A DNA stretch of 11,813 nt from an uncultured Chloroflexota bacterium. GTDB lineage: Bacteria > Chloroflexota > Dehalococcoidia > Lucifugimonadales > CAJWER01. The translations under genes and the position numbers were made by a program. Shown piece after piece: positions 1 to 7,712 of the stretch. Location: assembly GCA_913030785.1 (NCBI GenBank), contig CAJWER010000077.1:1-11813 (forward strand), given 5' to 3'. Position 1 is the stretch's first letter. Each line of letters begins with the position of its first letter. Under the pieces are notes generated by a model, which saw only the letters and a list, made by a program, of their open reading frames with translations, ran no database searches and had not been told where the DNA came from.

Positions 1-1076
1 GAGCCGCTCAGGCCGATCACCTTCGTCCCCGTTGCTTTTTCAGAGCCGGTCTCGGCGAACGCGGCTGCGCCGTGAGCCATGATGACTGGCACGCTTGCAA
101 GTGTTTCAGCGTTGTTAATTACCGTTGGCCTGCCGAACAAACCTGCTTCAGTCGGGAATGGTGGTCGGAGGCGCGGCTCTCGACGATCACCTTCCATCGT
201 GTTGAGCAGAGTCGTCTCCTCCCCGCAGACGTATCCTCCGGCGCCGCGCCGCACGGTGACGCTCACGTTGTAGCCGGATCCAAGGACGTCTTCGCCGATG
301 ATTCCAGCCTGCGCAGCCTGATCCACGGCCTGTTGCATTCTTTGTGTCGACAACTCGGCCTCAGCATTGATGTAGATATATATGGAGTTAACGCCTGCGG
401 CGTAGGCTGCTATGAGCGCGCCCTCGATGATTCGGTGTGGCACGCCCTCCATTAGATGGCGGTCTTTAAATATGCCGGGCTCGCCCTCCTCGCAGTTCAC
501 CACAACGTAGCGATCAGGGGATGGAAACTTGCGCGCTGACTCCCATTTCATGGCGGCAGGGAAGTACGCACCGCCACGGCCAAGCAGTCCCGACGCCTTC
601 ACCTCATCGATGACCTTTTCCTGTGGCGCTCCGAGGGCCTTTGCCAGCCCAGCGTAGCCGCCTGTGAGTAGGTACTCGTCTATGGAAGTGAGGGCGATCT
701 CACCACAGCCGTGCAGCACTACTCGATGCTGACCGGCGTAGGGGGGCGTGGCCCCGTTTTGTTTGGGTAGGCTGGTGGACTCCAAGATTCGGCGCGCGTC
801 TTTGGTCGTTACGCCGCCGAACACGCTGCGTGCGCCGTCGGGCGCGGTAACTACGACCCTGGGAGCGTCGTAGCAGTCACCGTCGCAGCCTGCCGTGACA
901 ATGTATGCAGAGTCGGGAGCCTGACTTGCAAGCGCCTCAGCCACCTGGACTGAGTCCACTGAACTGGAGCAGTGGCCGACCTGTACGACGATACGGGTTT
1001 TGCCGCTGTATGCCGCCGCACGATGCGCCGCTGATGCCTTGAGGGCGTCGCGCGCGCGCTGTGTATGAGATGTCAT
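1..1076 (-). CDS. nuoF: NuoF-like NADH/FMN-binding subunit of an oxidoreductase, 3' end cut by window edge
   Basis: This is the NADH-oxidising (or NAD-reducing) flavoprotein subunit, expected to exchange electrons between NAD(H), FMN and FeS clusters. About 358 codons are present before the left edge, and no stop is met. The N-terminus carries a thioredoxin-like ferredoxin domain with Cys36 (GHCSSS) and Cys64/Cys68 (GCDGDC). The flavoprotein core follows: a GRGGAYFP loop near residue 166, NCEEGEPGIFKDR near 190-205, GAGGYVCGEETTLL near 275-290 and PFPTEAGLFGRPTVINNAET near 300-322. These are the FMN/NADH site signatures of the 51 kDa family. The C-terminal 4Fe-4S Cys motif would lie beyond the edge. 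The ATG overlaps the NuoE stop in an ATGA junction, so the two are translationally coupled. The N-terminal extension resembles HoxF/HydB/FdhB-type soluble modules more than respiratory complex I. With AOR upstream it is most likely the NAD-reactive subunit of that enzyme (inference). Confidence 0.93.
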   Translation of the reverse strand, partial: MTSHTQRARDALKASAAHRAAAYSGKTRIVVQVGHCSSSVDSVQVAEALASQAPDSAYIVTAGCDGDCYDAPRVVVTAPDGARSVFGGVTTKDARRILESTSLPKQNGATPPYAGQHRVVLHGCGEIALTSIDEYLLTGGYAGLAKALGAPQEKVIDEVKASGLLGRGGAYFPAAMKWESARKFPSPDRYVVVNCEEGEPGIFKDRHLMEGVPHRIIEGALIAAYAAGVNSIYIYINAEAELSTQRMQQAVDQAAQAGIIGEDVLGSGYNVSVTVRRGAGGYVCGEETTLLNTMEGDRREPRLRPPFPTEAGLFGRPTVINNAETLASVPVIMAHGAAAFAETGSEKATGTKVIGLSG

Positions 1077-1531
1077 ATCGAGGTCGCCTCTCTGGCAGCG
1101 GCCTTCACTTTTTCGACGGTGGCGCGTCCTATCCAGTCATGGTCCCATTTCACCACAGGGGCCACTGCGCACATGTAGCCGCATGGCACCTCCTCAATAG
1201 CTATGTTGCCATCTTTCGCCGAGTCAATTTCCTGCTTTGTGCGTTCGAGGAGGTCTTGGCTGCCGTTGGCCCGGCAGCCAAGCCCCGTGCATATCTTGAT
1301 CACGTGGCTGGCTGGCTCCGAGGTGCTCAACTCGGTGTAGCTGGTGGCGGCCCCGTAGACCTCGCTGGATGGGATGCCAAGGTGCCAGCCCGCCACCTCC
1401 ATTGCCCAGCCGGGCAGGTAACCGTGTTCGTCTTGAATGTAGTGCAAGGCGGGGAGCAGTTGGCTGCGCTCCCTGGGGAACCTCTCGCGCAATATGGCGC
1501 GCAGCTCATTGCGTTGAGTCCGATCAGCCAA
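1073..1531 (-). CDS. nuoE: NuoE-like thioredoxin-fold [2Fe-2S] subunit
   Basis: This small ferredoxin-like electron carrier normally partners NuoF. From the chosen start it has 152 residues, the usual size of the 24 kDa family. The helical N-terminal part ends in EVYGAATSYTEL, matching the family's YGVATFYxxF stretch. The thioredoxin-like half carries all four cluster ligands: Cys81 and Cys86 (CTGLGC) and Cys117 and Cys121 (CGYMC), followed by the typical APVV. I chose a TTG start at 1531 because GGAGG lies 6 bases upstream and the codon overlaps the AOR stop by a few bases. The frame stays open upstream to an ATG at 1627, but that 32-residue extension is arginine-rich, lies inside the AOR gene and matches nothing I know in the family. 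The stop overlaps the NuoF ATG. It likely passes electrons between AOR and NuoF. Confidence 0.92.
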   Translation of the reverse strand: MADRTQRNELRAILRERFPRERSQLLPALHYIQDEHGYLPGWAMEVAGWHLGIPSSEVYGAATSYTELSTSEPASHVIKICTGLGCRANGSQDLLERTKQEIDSAKDGNIAIEEVPCGYMCAVAPVVKWDHDWIGRATVEKVKAAAREATSI

Positions 1532-3377
1532 TCTTGGCCTCCGTCGACGCCGTATGTGCGACGAGAGCATCGAGCCCGAGCTCGGCAAGCTTTGCGTCTG
1601 GGATGTTCCCGTCAGCCGTCCAGCCACGGGCCTCGTAGTATGCCGAGACCATCATGTCCAGGTCGTCCGCCGATATGCTCGCACCGGCGGCCACTCCATC
1701 AGGCAACGCCTCTTGCAGGACCCGCTGAGGGAGCGTGTCGTCGGCTCGGGTCCATCCCTCGCGCACATTGAAGAGCTTCTTCATGTTGTTGATCCGCTCA
1801 CCGGCCTTTTGAAGCTGCTCGGAGGACATGGACCAGCCTGTGAGGTCTTGGTATATCTCAGCTGACTCCCCGTAGAAGTCGTGGAAGGCCTTGCGGAGGA
1901 ATTTACACCATATAAGCGAGTCGAGTACTGCTGAGAAGTCTTCGCCCTCTGCTGTGATTTTGCCGCGTTCGCGGCTGGCCTGCAGTCGGTCGACCTTGTC
2001 GGAGAGATCCGCCTCGTAAGCCGATGCCCGGTTGTGGCATGCGCCACGGGTGCTGACGGCCAGCGCGAGAGCCAGAGTCTGTAGAGAGCGTGGCTCGTAT
2101 CCGGGCATTTCAAGGCCCTTGACGTGCATGGCCCATGCTCCTGAACCCTGTCCGACCTTCTGTGCGGCGATACGACTGCCATCGGCGAGGAGGTCGCCCA
2201 GGCCCTCGCGGTCGCCGATCAAGCGCAGGCAAGCGATCACGATCTCGTCGCTTCCGAACTTTAGCGCGATGCCGCCGGTGTCGGCGTCTGTGAGCAGGCC
2301 CTTTTCGTAGCACTCCATGGCCCATGCAATAGTGGCCCCAGCACTGATGGTGTCCATGCCAAGCTCGTCGCACAGGGTCGATGCGCGGATCACCGTGTTG
2401 GCGTCTTTTATGCCCACCAACGGGCCCAGGGCGAAACCTGACTCATATTCGACCCTGCCGGTCGCGGAGGGCCCCTTATCGGTCGTAGTCATGATGTGCT
2501 CGCACCCGATGGTGCAGTTGGCGCAGTGTGCGTTCTTCGTGAAGTGGGCCTCGTGAAACAACTCGCCGCTGACCGCTTCGGCCTCTTCGAAAGTCGACTG
2601 CTGGAAGTTCCGGGTGGGCAGGGTGCCGAGGCGGTTGAACACCGAGACGTTGGCCATGGTGCCCAGCGTCCGGTACTTTTCTGTGGCGGGGCCCAGGCTG
2701 CGGATTGCGAGGTCGCGGCCGACCTCGGCCAGCGCCGCCGGGTCGTGGACCGGCACGGCATTCGTTCCTCGAAACGCTATTGCCTTGAGATTCTTAGATC
2801 CCATGACGGCCCCGGGACCTGTGCGTGCCGCCTGCCGTCCGCCGTCGTTGCTGATGCTGGCAAAACGCACCAGCCGCTCACCGGCAGGTCCGATGCACGC
2901 GACCCTTGTGCGCAACCCGAGGCGGTGCTTTACGCGGCTCTCCGTCTCGAAGGTGGATAGCCCTGCCAGGTCGTCAGCATCAATGTATCGCACCTCGCCG
3001 TCCTCGATCGATAGCAATGTCAGGCTTTCACTCTTGCCGGTGATTACCAGTGCGTCGCACCCGGTCTTCTTTAGCTCTGTGGCGAGGTAGGACGAGGAGA
3101 GCGAATCACCGATGAACCCCGTCAGGGGTGATTTCGTGACCACGGCGAACTTGCTGGATGTTGTGAGGCGGCTGCCGACCAGAGGGCTGGCCGCGAATAT
3201 CAGCGGATTATCGGGTGATAGGGCAGGGGTACCAGGTGGACAGTGGCGGTACAGCAGGTAGGCGCCCAGGCCTGTTCCGCCGATGAAGGCCTGCAGCACA
3301 GTCGGGTCCAGGGCCTCCCAACGCGTCTGCCGTGTGGTGAGGTCTACGATCAGCGCTTTGCCATGGTAGCCGTACAC
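1524..3377 (-). CDS. aor: Tungsten (or molybdenum) aldehyde:ferredoxin oxidoreductase family enzyme
   Basis: AOR family members interconvert aldehydes and carboxylic acids at a bis-pyranopterin W or Mo centre next to a 4Fe-4S cluster. The 617 residues from the GTG at 3377 match the family's length of about 605-620. Visible signatures are an N-terminal YGYHGKALIVDLT strand, the cofactor loop GPGAVMGSKNLKAI (187-200), the cluster motif C285-x2-C288-x3-C292 with the fourth Cys in IWCKF (Cys491), acidic EYESG (310-314), and GACHNR with His448, which corresponds to the proton-relay histidine of the Pyrococcus enzyme. All ligands are present, so it looks active. The GTG start is preferred over an upstream ATG at 3446 because the first 23 residues of the longer form are unlike the family and overlap MoaD; a G-rich stretch precedes the GTG. 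Substrate, and W versus Mo, cannot be read from sequence. The linked NuoE and NuoF suggest NAD(H) rather than only ferredoxin as partner. Confidence 0.95.
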   Translation of the reverse strand: MYGYHGKALIVDLTTRQTRWEALDPTVLQAFIGGTGLGAYLLYRHCPPGTPALSPDNPLIFAASPLVGSRLTTSSKFAVVTKSPLTGFIGDSLSSSYLATELKKTGCDALVITGKSESLTLLSIEDGEVRYIDADDLAGLSTFETESRVKHRLGLRTRVACIGPAGERLVRFASISNDGGRQAARTGPGAVMGSKNLKAIAFRGTNAVPVHDPAALAEVGRDLAIRSLGPATEKYRTLGTMANVSVFNRLGTLPTRNFQQSTFEEAEAVSGELFHEAHFTKNAHCANCTIGCEHIMTTTDKGPSATGRVEYESGFALGPLVGIKDANTVIRASTLCDELGMDTISAGATIAWAMECYEKGLLTDADTGGIALKFGSDEIVIACLRLIGDREGLGDLLADGSRIAAQKVGQGSGAWAMHVKGLEMPGYEPRSLQTLALALAVSTRGACHNRASAYEADLSDKVDRLQASRERGKITAEGEDFSAVLDSLIWCKFLRKAFHDFYGESAEIYQDLTGWSMSSEQLQKAGERINNMKKLFNVREGWTRADDTLPQRVLQEALPDGVAAGASISADDLDMMVSAYYEARGWTADGNIPDAKLAELGLDALVAHTASTEAKIG

Positions 3378-3381
3378 AGGA

Positions 3382-3693
3382 TCAGCCCCCCGCCTGGCTA
3401 GAGAACAACAGCACAGAATCCCCTTGTTCCAGGTCAAGGCGTTCACCTGACAGGAAACGGCTGCCGTTGATATTCAAGGTGTAGCTGGCCAGGAATCCGT
3501 CGCCATCCTCTCGAACTGCGACGCCCGCCAACTCAGGGCATTCTTGTACCAGAGCATTGGCGAGCCCAGACACATTGCCGGTTGCTTCCACGATCAGCTC
3601 GACCGAGCGCTTGCCTGATGCAATGCGGGCCATTCCAAATAGCTCCACGACGATGTTAACGCGGCCCAGAACGTCTTTGGGTGCTAGGGCCAT
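3382..3693 (-). CDS. moaD: MoaD/ThiS-family sulfur carrier
   Basis: This 103-residue ubiquitin-like protein ends in the diagnostic Gly-Gly (SSQAGG). In this family the C-terminal glycine is adenylated and thiocarboxylated, then donates sulfur to build the dithiolene of molybdopterin. The beta-grasp pattern is visible: a hydrophobic first strand (NIVVELFGMAR), a central helix (SGLANALVQECPEL), then NINGSRF and GDSVLLFSSQAGG at the end. It begins 2 bases after the MobA stop and ends 4 bases before the AOR start, so it is part of the same transcript. MoaD-like proteins next to AOR genes are common and may serve that enzyme specifically. The first 11 residues (MALAPKDVLGR) precede the fold, so a start slightly downstream is possible. 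No MoaE is visible here. Confidence 0.88.
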   Translation of the reverse strand: MALAPKDVLGRVNIVVELFGMARIASGKRSVELIVEATGNVSGLANALVQECPELAGVAVREDGDGFLASYTLNINGSRFLSGERLDLEQGDSVLLFSSQAGG

Positions 3694-3695
3694 GT

Positions 3696-4307
3696 CTAGT
3701 GCCCCGCAGCCACGAGCGACTTCGCCCGGTCGAGGTCATCCTGGGTGTTTATGTTGAAGAAGCTCAGGCGGCCCGGATCGAGGCGATCGACCTCATCCTC
3801 CGTGATGTATCGGACACGCACGTTCTCGTAAAACCCGGTGATCTTTAACTTGCCTTGCTGGAGCCTCTCCTCCATGTGAGGAATGCAGACCTTGGAGTAC
3901 AGGGCATGTGTGGGTTCGGGCCTGCCGTCCAAAATGGGCACTACGACGTCGTAGCCGTCCGACAACTCAAGCATTCGTGAGAGGAGCGAGGGATTCAGGA
4001 AAGGCATGTCGCAGGCTACCACGAGCGCCCAATCGCCGTTGGCGGCCTGGAGGCCTGTGAAAATGCCTCCAAGGGAGCCACTGTCGGGGTAAACGTCTAC
4101 CGCAACGAGTGAGTCCTTCGGAAGCGGCAACTCGGCGGCGCGATGCTCGTCGTTTACTACGACCACCGATTCATCGGTCAGGGTGGACAGCAAGGCTAGA
4201 ACCCTGCCGATTAGGGGCTGGCCCGCGAGCGGCTCCAGCGCTTTATTCCTACCAAGCCTAGTGCTCATGCCGCCAGCAAGGATGACTCCGGTGACCCGCA
4301 GCTTCAT
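3696..4307 (-). CDS. mobA: Molybdenum cofactor guanylyltransferase (MobA-like)
   Basis: MobA transfers GMP from GTP to molybdopterin. The 203 residues from the chosen ATG show the nucleotidyltransferase signature LAGGMSTRLGRNKAL (10-24), a GSLGGIFTGLQ substrate loop (78-88), the metal-binding VACDMPF (97-103) and FFNINTQDDL near the C-terminus, all typical of MobA. I prefer the ATG at 4307, which has GGGAG at proper spacing; in-frame ATGs at 4313 and 4331 would add 2 or 8 residues. It heads the tight mobA-moaD-aor-nuoE-nuoF run and is separated from the moeA fusion gene by 122 bases that hold a palindromic repeat. AOR enzymes themselves carry no nucleotide on the cofactor, so MobA probably serves another Mo enzyme such as a DMSO-reductase-family protein in the same cell, or a family-level variation in substrate exists (inference). 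Confidence 0.9.
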   Translation of the reverse strand: MKLRVTGVILAGGMSTRLGRNKALEPLAGQPLIGRVLALLSTLTDESVVVVNDEHRAAELPLPKDSLVAVDVYPDSGSLGGIFTGLQAANGDWALVVACDMPFLNPSLLSRMLELSDGYDVVVPILDGRPEPTHALYSKVCIPHMEERLQQGKLKITGFYENVRVRYITEDEVDRLDPGRLSFFNINTQDDLDRAKSLVAAGH

Positions 4308-4355
4308 TTCCATACTCCCAGCTAGTCGCATCAGCGTACCATACCCAGATTATTG

Positions 4356-4429
4356 CCACAGAGATCACGGAGAGCACAGAGGGAATGGCTTATAGATTAT
4401 TTGTTGCCTGAATTCCGTGTTCTCTGTGG
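4356..4429. repeat. Short palindromic intergenic repeat (MITE-like, CCACAGAG ends)
   Basis: A 74-base element is bounded by imperfect inverted repeats. The left arm 4356-4372 and the reverse complement of the right arm 4413-4429 agree at 15 of 17 bases, both starting CCACAGAG. The interior is AT-richer than the flanking genes. Non-autonomous palindromes with CCACAGAG/CTCTGTGG ends are familiar dispersed repeats in environmental bacterial genomes (from general knowledge, not searched). Its right end abuts, and with the next bases forms, the TAA stop of the upstream moeA fusion gene. It is the only sizeable spacer in the operon and could form a hairpin in the mRNA. Confidence 0.75.
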
Positions 4430-6376
4430 TTAATCGTCCTCCAGCCTGGCCACTACCTCCCCCATACGCGACGTGTCATAGCCGCCTAGTGCGTCGACCT
4501 TTTGCCTGAAGGAGTCGTCTCTAATCAGCTCCAGCAACGGCGCGAGGTCCTCACCTTCGTAGAAACTAGTCGGGATTGCCAGGTCGTACTGCTCGTTGGC
4601 CAGGGGTATGAAGTCGGTCCCGACCGCCGTGGCAGCCGAGAGTATCCCTAGCCCCGCGTCGGCGCTCCCACCGGCAACCGTCGCAGCGACCGCCAGGTGT
4701 GTGTACTCCTCTCGCACGTAGCCACGAATGCTACTCGCCGGGATGTCGGCGCCGCCCAGCAGGTGATCGAGTAGAAGGCGGGTACCGGAGCCGCGCTGCC
4801 TGTTTACGAATGTAACGTCTTCACGTGCCAGGTCCGCCAGGCCGGTAATGCCCATCGGATTGCCACTGGGCACAAGCAGCCCCTGAACACGACCAACGAG
4901 GGCCACCAGCACTATCGGTATGCCCTTGAGGTGGCGGCGTATGTAAGACAAGTTGTATTCGCCCGTCGACTCGTCCAGCAGGTGGGTGCCTGCGAGGTGT
5001 GCCTCCCCTCGCGACAGCGCCAGCAGGCCGCCCAGACTACCGACGTTCGACGATGCGAGATTGCGACCGGGGTTCTGCCGGCTTAATTCGCTCGCGAGGA
5101 GGTCGAGGACCACGTCGTGGCTGCCGGTGACTACGATAGCGTCGGAAATTTCTTCTTTGGAGGCGAGCAGCTCCACATCGACGGTTGTCCCGGCGTCTAC
5201 CCCCTCTGAGAAGCGGGGGATTATCACCAGGCCGTCTGCCCGTACCAGTGACATGATGACCCCGGCGCCGCGCTGAATAGGGGTAGCAATCCTCCGTTTC
5301 CCGACGACTCCGAGCCTCACTCGTAGGTACTCGTCCTCGCCCATGGGGGAGAGTACTTTGCGCGTCAACACCGCTGTGGCTTTCTCCCGTGTACGCGGCT
5401 TCAGTCCTAGCTTGATCTCCACAAGCGGTTTTAGGAACAACTCCAAGGTGAGGGCTGCCGATACAGGATAGCCAGGAATGCCGAGGATAGGCTTTTCGTT
5501 CACTATTCCCAGTACCACCGGGTGTCCGGGTCTGATGGCGACGCCGTGGACCAGCAACTCGCCCATCTCTTCGACCAACGAGGCCGTGTAGTCCTCCGAA
5601 CCGGCAGAGGAGCCGGCATTTACGACTACCACGTCGTATTCACCAAGGGCGTCGAGCAGCGCGGCCTTTAGCAGGTGTGGGACGTCGGGAACAGGGTTCA
5701 TCACGACGGCGTCAGCGCCCCACTCATTCGCCATAGCGGCCAGCATCAGCCCATTTGACTCTATGATGCCCCCAGGACGTGGCGTTGCTCCGGGTGGCAC
5801 TAGCTCAGAGCCCGTAGGAATGATGCCTATGTTGGGACGGCGGCGGACCGTAACTTCGGACAGGCCGGCGGCAGCGCATGCCGCCAGGTCGTAGGGCCGA
5901 AGTCGCCGACCCTCGGGTAATACTAGCTCGGTAGCCACGATGTCTTCGCCGAGGGGCCGGACGTTGTGGTAGGGAGGCACTGCGGATCGCAGTTCGATCT
6001 TGTCGTCGTCCACACGCCGAACTACCTCTATCATGGCGACCGCGTCGAACCCCGCTGGCATGAGGTCGCCCGTGTCGATCCACTTAGCTTGCTCGCCAAC
6101 CGCGAGAGTTATGGGCGCGGTCTCGGTAGCTCCGACCGTGTCGACTGATCTCACGGCAGCGCCGTCCATGGCCGCGGCATCGTAGTGCGGGGAGGATCGT
6201 CGAGCCCAAACGGGGCTTGCGGTGATTCTTCCGGCTGCCCCTGCCAGAGGGATGGCTTCCGAACCGGAGCGGTCCGCCGCGCCCGCAGCCTTGAGCGCGT
6301 CCATGAACCTGGCGAGGGCATCCGTGAGAGGGATGTCGTCCAGGTAGTATCGTCTGTCGCGTTTCTGAGTATCCAA
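4430..6376 (-). CDS. moeA: MoeA (molybdopterin molybdenumtransferase) fused to a C-terminal PBP-like / LysR-substrate-type domain
   Basis: This 648-residue fusion protein starts with a MoeA part (about 1-405), which inserts molybdate or tungstate into adenylated molybdopterin. Signatures are PHYDAAAMDGAAV (63-75), DTGDLMPAGFDAVAMIE (101-117), IPTGSELVPPG (186-196), NAGSSAGSEDY (253-263) and GIPGYPVSAAL (299-309), plus the C-terminal beta barrel ending near VDVELLAS. A PBP-like domain (about 410-648) follows, with GSHDVVLDLL, SSNVGSLGGLLAL, AHLAGTHLLD, FVNRQRGSGTR and ADAGLGILSAA; this domain is known fused to MoeA or ModE-type proteins and is thought to bind the oxyanion or a related ligand. 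The start is TTG at 6376, with GGGGA about 6 bases upstream. The next in-frame ATG, at residue 25, would remove the conserved YYLDDIPL segment. The gene follows the shorter moeA after 48 bases. The stop codon lies at the border of the palindromic repeat. Confidence 0.92.
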   Translation of the reverse strand: MDTQKRDRRYYLDDIPLTDALARFMDALKAAGAADRSGSEAIPLAGAAGRITASPVWARRSSPHYDAAAMDGAAVRSVDTVGATETAPITLAVGEQAKWIDTGDLMPAGFDAVAMIEVVRRVDDDKIELRSAVPPYHNVRPLGEDIVATELVLPEGRRLRPYDLAACAAAGLSEVTVRRRPNIGIIPTGSELVPPGATPRPGGIIESNGLMLAAMANEWGADAVVMNPVPDVPHLLKAALLDALGEYDVVVVNAGSSAGSEDYTASLVEEMGELLVHGVAIRPGHPVVLGIVNEKPILGIPGYPVSAALTLELFLKPLVEIKLGLKPRTREKATAVLTRKVLSPMGEDEYLRVRLGVVGKRRIATPIQRGAGVIMSLVRADGLVIIPRFSEGVDAGTTVDVELLASKEEISDAIVVTGSHDVVLDLLASELSRQNPGRNLASSNVGSLGGLLALSRGEAHLAGTHLLDESTGEYNLSYIRRHLKGIPIVLVALVGRVQGLLVPSGNPMGITGLADLAREDVTFVNRQRGSGTRLLLDHLLGGADIPASSIRGYVREEYTHLAVAATVAGGSADAGLGILSAATAVGTDFIPLANEQYDLAIPTSFYEGEDLAPLLELIRDDSFRQKVDALGGYDTSRMGEVVARLEDD

Positions 6377-6424
6377 ACGTAGTCCCCAGGTGGCCGAGAG
6401 TGATTTCTGCGGTTCACCAGTAAT

Positions 6425-7657
6425 CTAGTAGAGCCTGACTAGGACCTGTTCGCCGGCGTACATGCCACCCCTGTCCAGCGGGACCATGATTGCGCCGTCC
6501 GCCTGCACCAGTGTAAAGATTAGGCCGGAGCCTCCGAATACGGGTTCGGCCATCAGGTTGTCTCCCTTACGCTCCAGCCGTACCTGTACGACGTCCTGCC
6601 TTCCGGAGAGCGACGGTATGTCGCTTGCAAGTATTGCGGTGACGGTTGGGAGCGACGGAGGTTCGGCACAGCCTGCAATCCAATATATGGCCGGGCGGAT
6701 GAGCATGTCGAAGACCACCGCCGCCGACACCGGGTTGCCTGGCAGACCGAATACCGGTTTGCCGTCGACGAGCGCCACGATGGTGGGCTTGCCGGGCTTG
6801 AATGATATGCCGTGGGTCAAAATGCCCGGCGACCCGAGGCTGCCTATCACCTCGGCGGTCAGGTCGCGGCTGCTAACGGAGCTTCCTGCGGAGAAGATGA
6901 GCATGTCGCTCTCGGCCAGGCCTTTCTGTGCGGCCTCCTGCTGAAGGGCAAGATCGTCTCGTATCAGGCCGAATCGTTCCGGCACCCCTCCGGCGTGCTC
7001 TACCAGGGCCGAAATCGTGTAGCTGTTGATATCACGAATACGGCCTGGCCCTGGCGTTTCGCCTGGCGGGACAAGCTCGTCGCCGGTCGACACTATCGCG
7101 ACACGGGGCCTTCGGGCCACACGAATTTTGGTCATACCAAGGGCGAGCAGACCACCTATGTCCTGGGGTCTGACGACGTGTCCGGAGAGCAGTATTGCAT
7201 CTCCCGCGCTCACGTCCTCGCCCGGCTGTGCGACGTTCTCGCCGGGTGCTACCGGTCGCAGAATCTCGATCGACGAGTCCCCGACGACCTGTGTGTTTTC
7301 TACCATTACGACGGCGTCCGCGTTTCCAGCAAGCATGCCGCCTGTGAACGCGGTGGCGGCTTCACCCGGAGAAAGTGAAACGGTCGGTGCCGTGCCCATT
7401 GGGACAGCGCCGACTACCTCCATGAAAGCGGGCATGCCCTCGGTTGCGCCGAAGGTGTCAGCCGAGCGAACGGAGTATCCGTCCATCGTCGAGCGAGCGA
7501 AAGTGGGCAGGTCCTCGGTTGCGGATACGTCATCGCGGAGGACGCGACCGAGCGCCGCTGACGCAGGGACGTACTCGGGTCCAACCCGGTAATCGAGCTG
7601 TCCCAGGAGTGTCTGAAGCGCCTCGTCGGGAGGCTGCACATTGAAGAAACCTGGCAT
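6425..7657 (-). CDS. moeA: MoeA, molybdopterin molybdenumtransferase (stand-alone)
   Basis: A 410-residue MoeA of standard length catalyses metal insertion into adenylated molybdopterin in the last step of Mo/W cofactor assembly. Features are PTFARSTMDGYSV (51-63), GGMLAGNADAVVMVEN just after residue 100, VSTGDELVPPGETPGPG near 193-209, FSAGSSVSSRDL with its conserved Asp, GLPGNPVSAAV and a C-terminal domain ending VLVRLY. The ATG at 7657 has AGAGG 10 bases upstream. It lies 55 bases after the formate-tetrahydrofolate ligase stop and just upstream of the fusion paralog, so the cell has two distinct MoeA proteins in one operon. In archaea and some bacteria paired MoeA proteins have been proposed to separate Mo from W insertion; this gene being the Mo or W version cannot be decided from sequence. 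Confidence 0.94.
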   Translation of the reverse strand: MPGFFNVQPPDEALQTLLGQLDYRVGPEYVPASAALGRVLRDDVSATEDLPTFARSTMDGYSVRSADTFGATEGMPAFMEVVGAVPMGTAPTVSLSPGEAATAFTGGMLAGNADAVVMVENTQVVGDSSIEILRPVAPGENVAQPGEDVSAGDAILLSGHVVRPQDIGGLLALGMTKIRVARRPRVAIVSTGDELVPPGETPGPGRIRDINSYTISALVEHAGGVPERFGLIRDDLALQQEAAQKGLAESDMLIFSAGSSVSSRDLTAEVIGSLGSPGILTHGISFKPGKPTIVALVDGKPVFGLPGNPVSAAVVFDMLIRPAIYWIAGCAEPPSLPTVTAILASDIPSLSGRQDVVQVRLERKGDNLMAEPVFGGSGLIFTLVQADGAIMVPLDRGGMYAGEQVLVRLY

Positions 7658-7712
7658 CGGTGGGGACCTCTTGCAGATGCCCTGGATAGTGCAATCTAGA
7701 GATTCAAAAAAA

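Noticed and set aside
1532..1627. N-terminal extension of nuoE to the ATG at 1627
   Set aside because: It would overlap aor by about 100 bases and adds an arginine-rich segment unlike NuoE; the TTG at 1531 has a good ribosome-binding site.
1061..1771. A 236-codon open frame on the plus strand across nuoE and the end of aor
   Set aside because: It is a shadow of well-supported minus-strand genes and shows no recognisable motif.
7658..7712. Rho-independent terminator after the formate-THF ligase gene
   Set aside because: There is a run of seven T on the minus strand just after the stop codon, but no GC-rich hairpin precedes it, so co-transcription with moeA remains likely.
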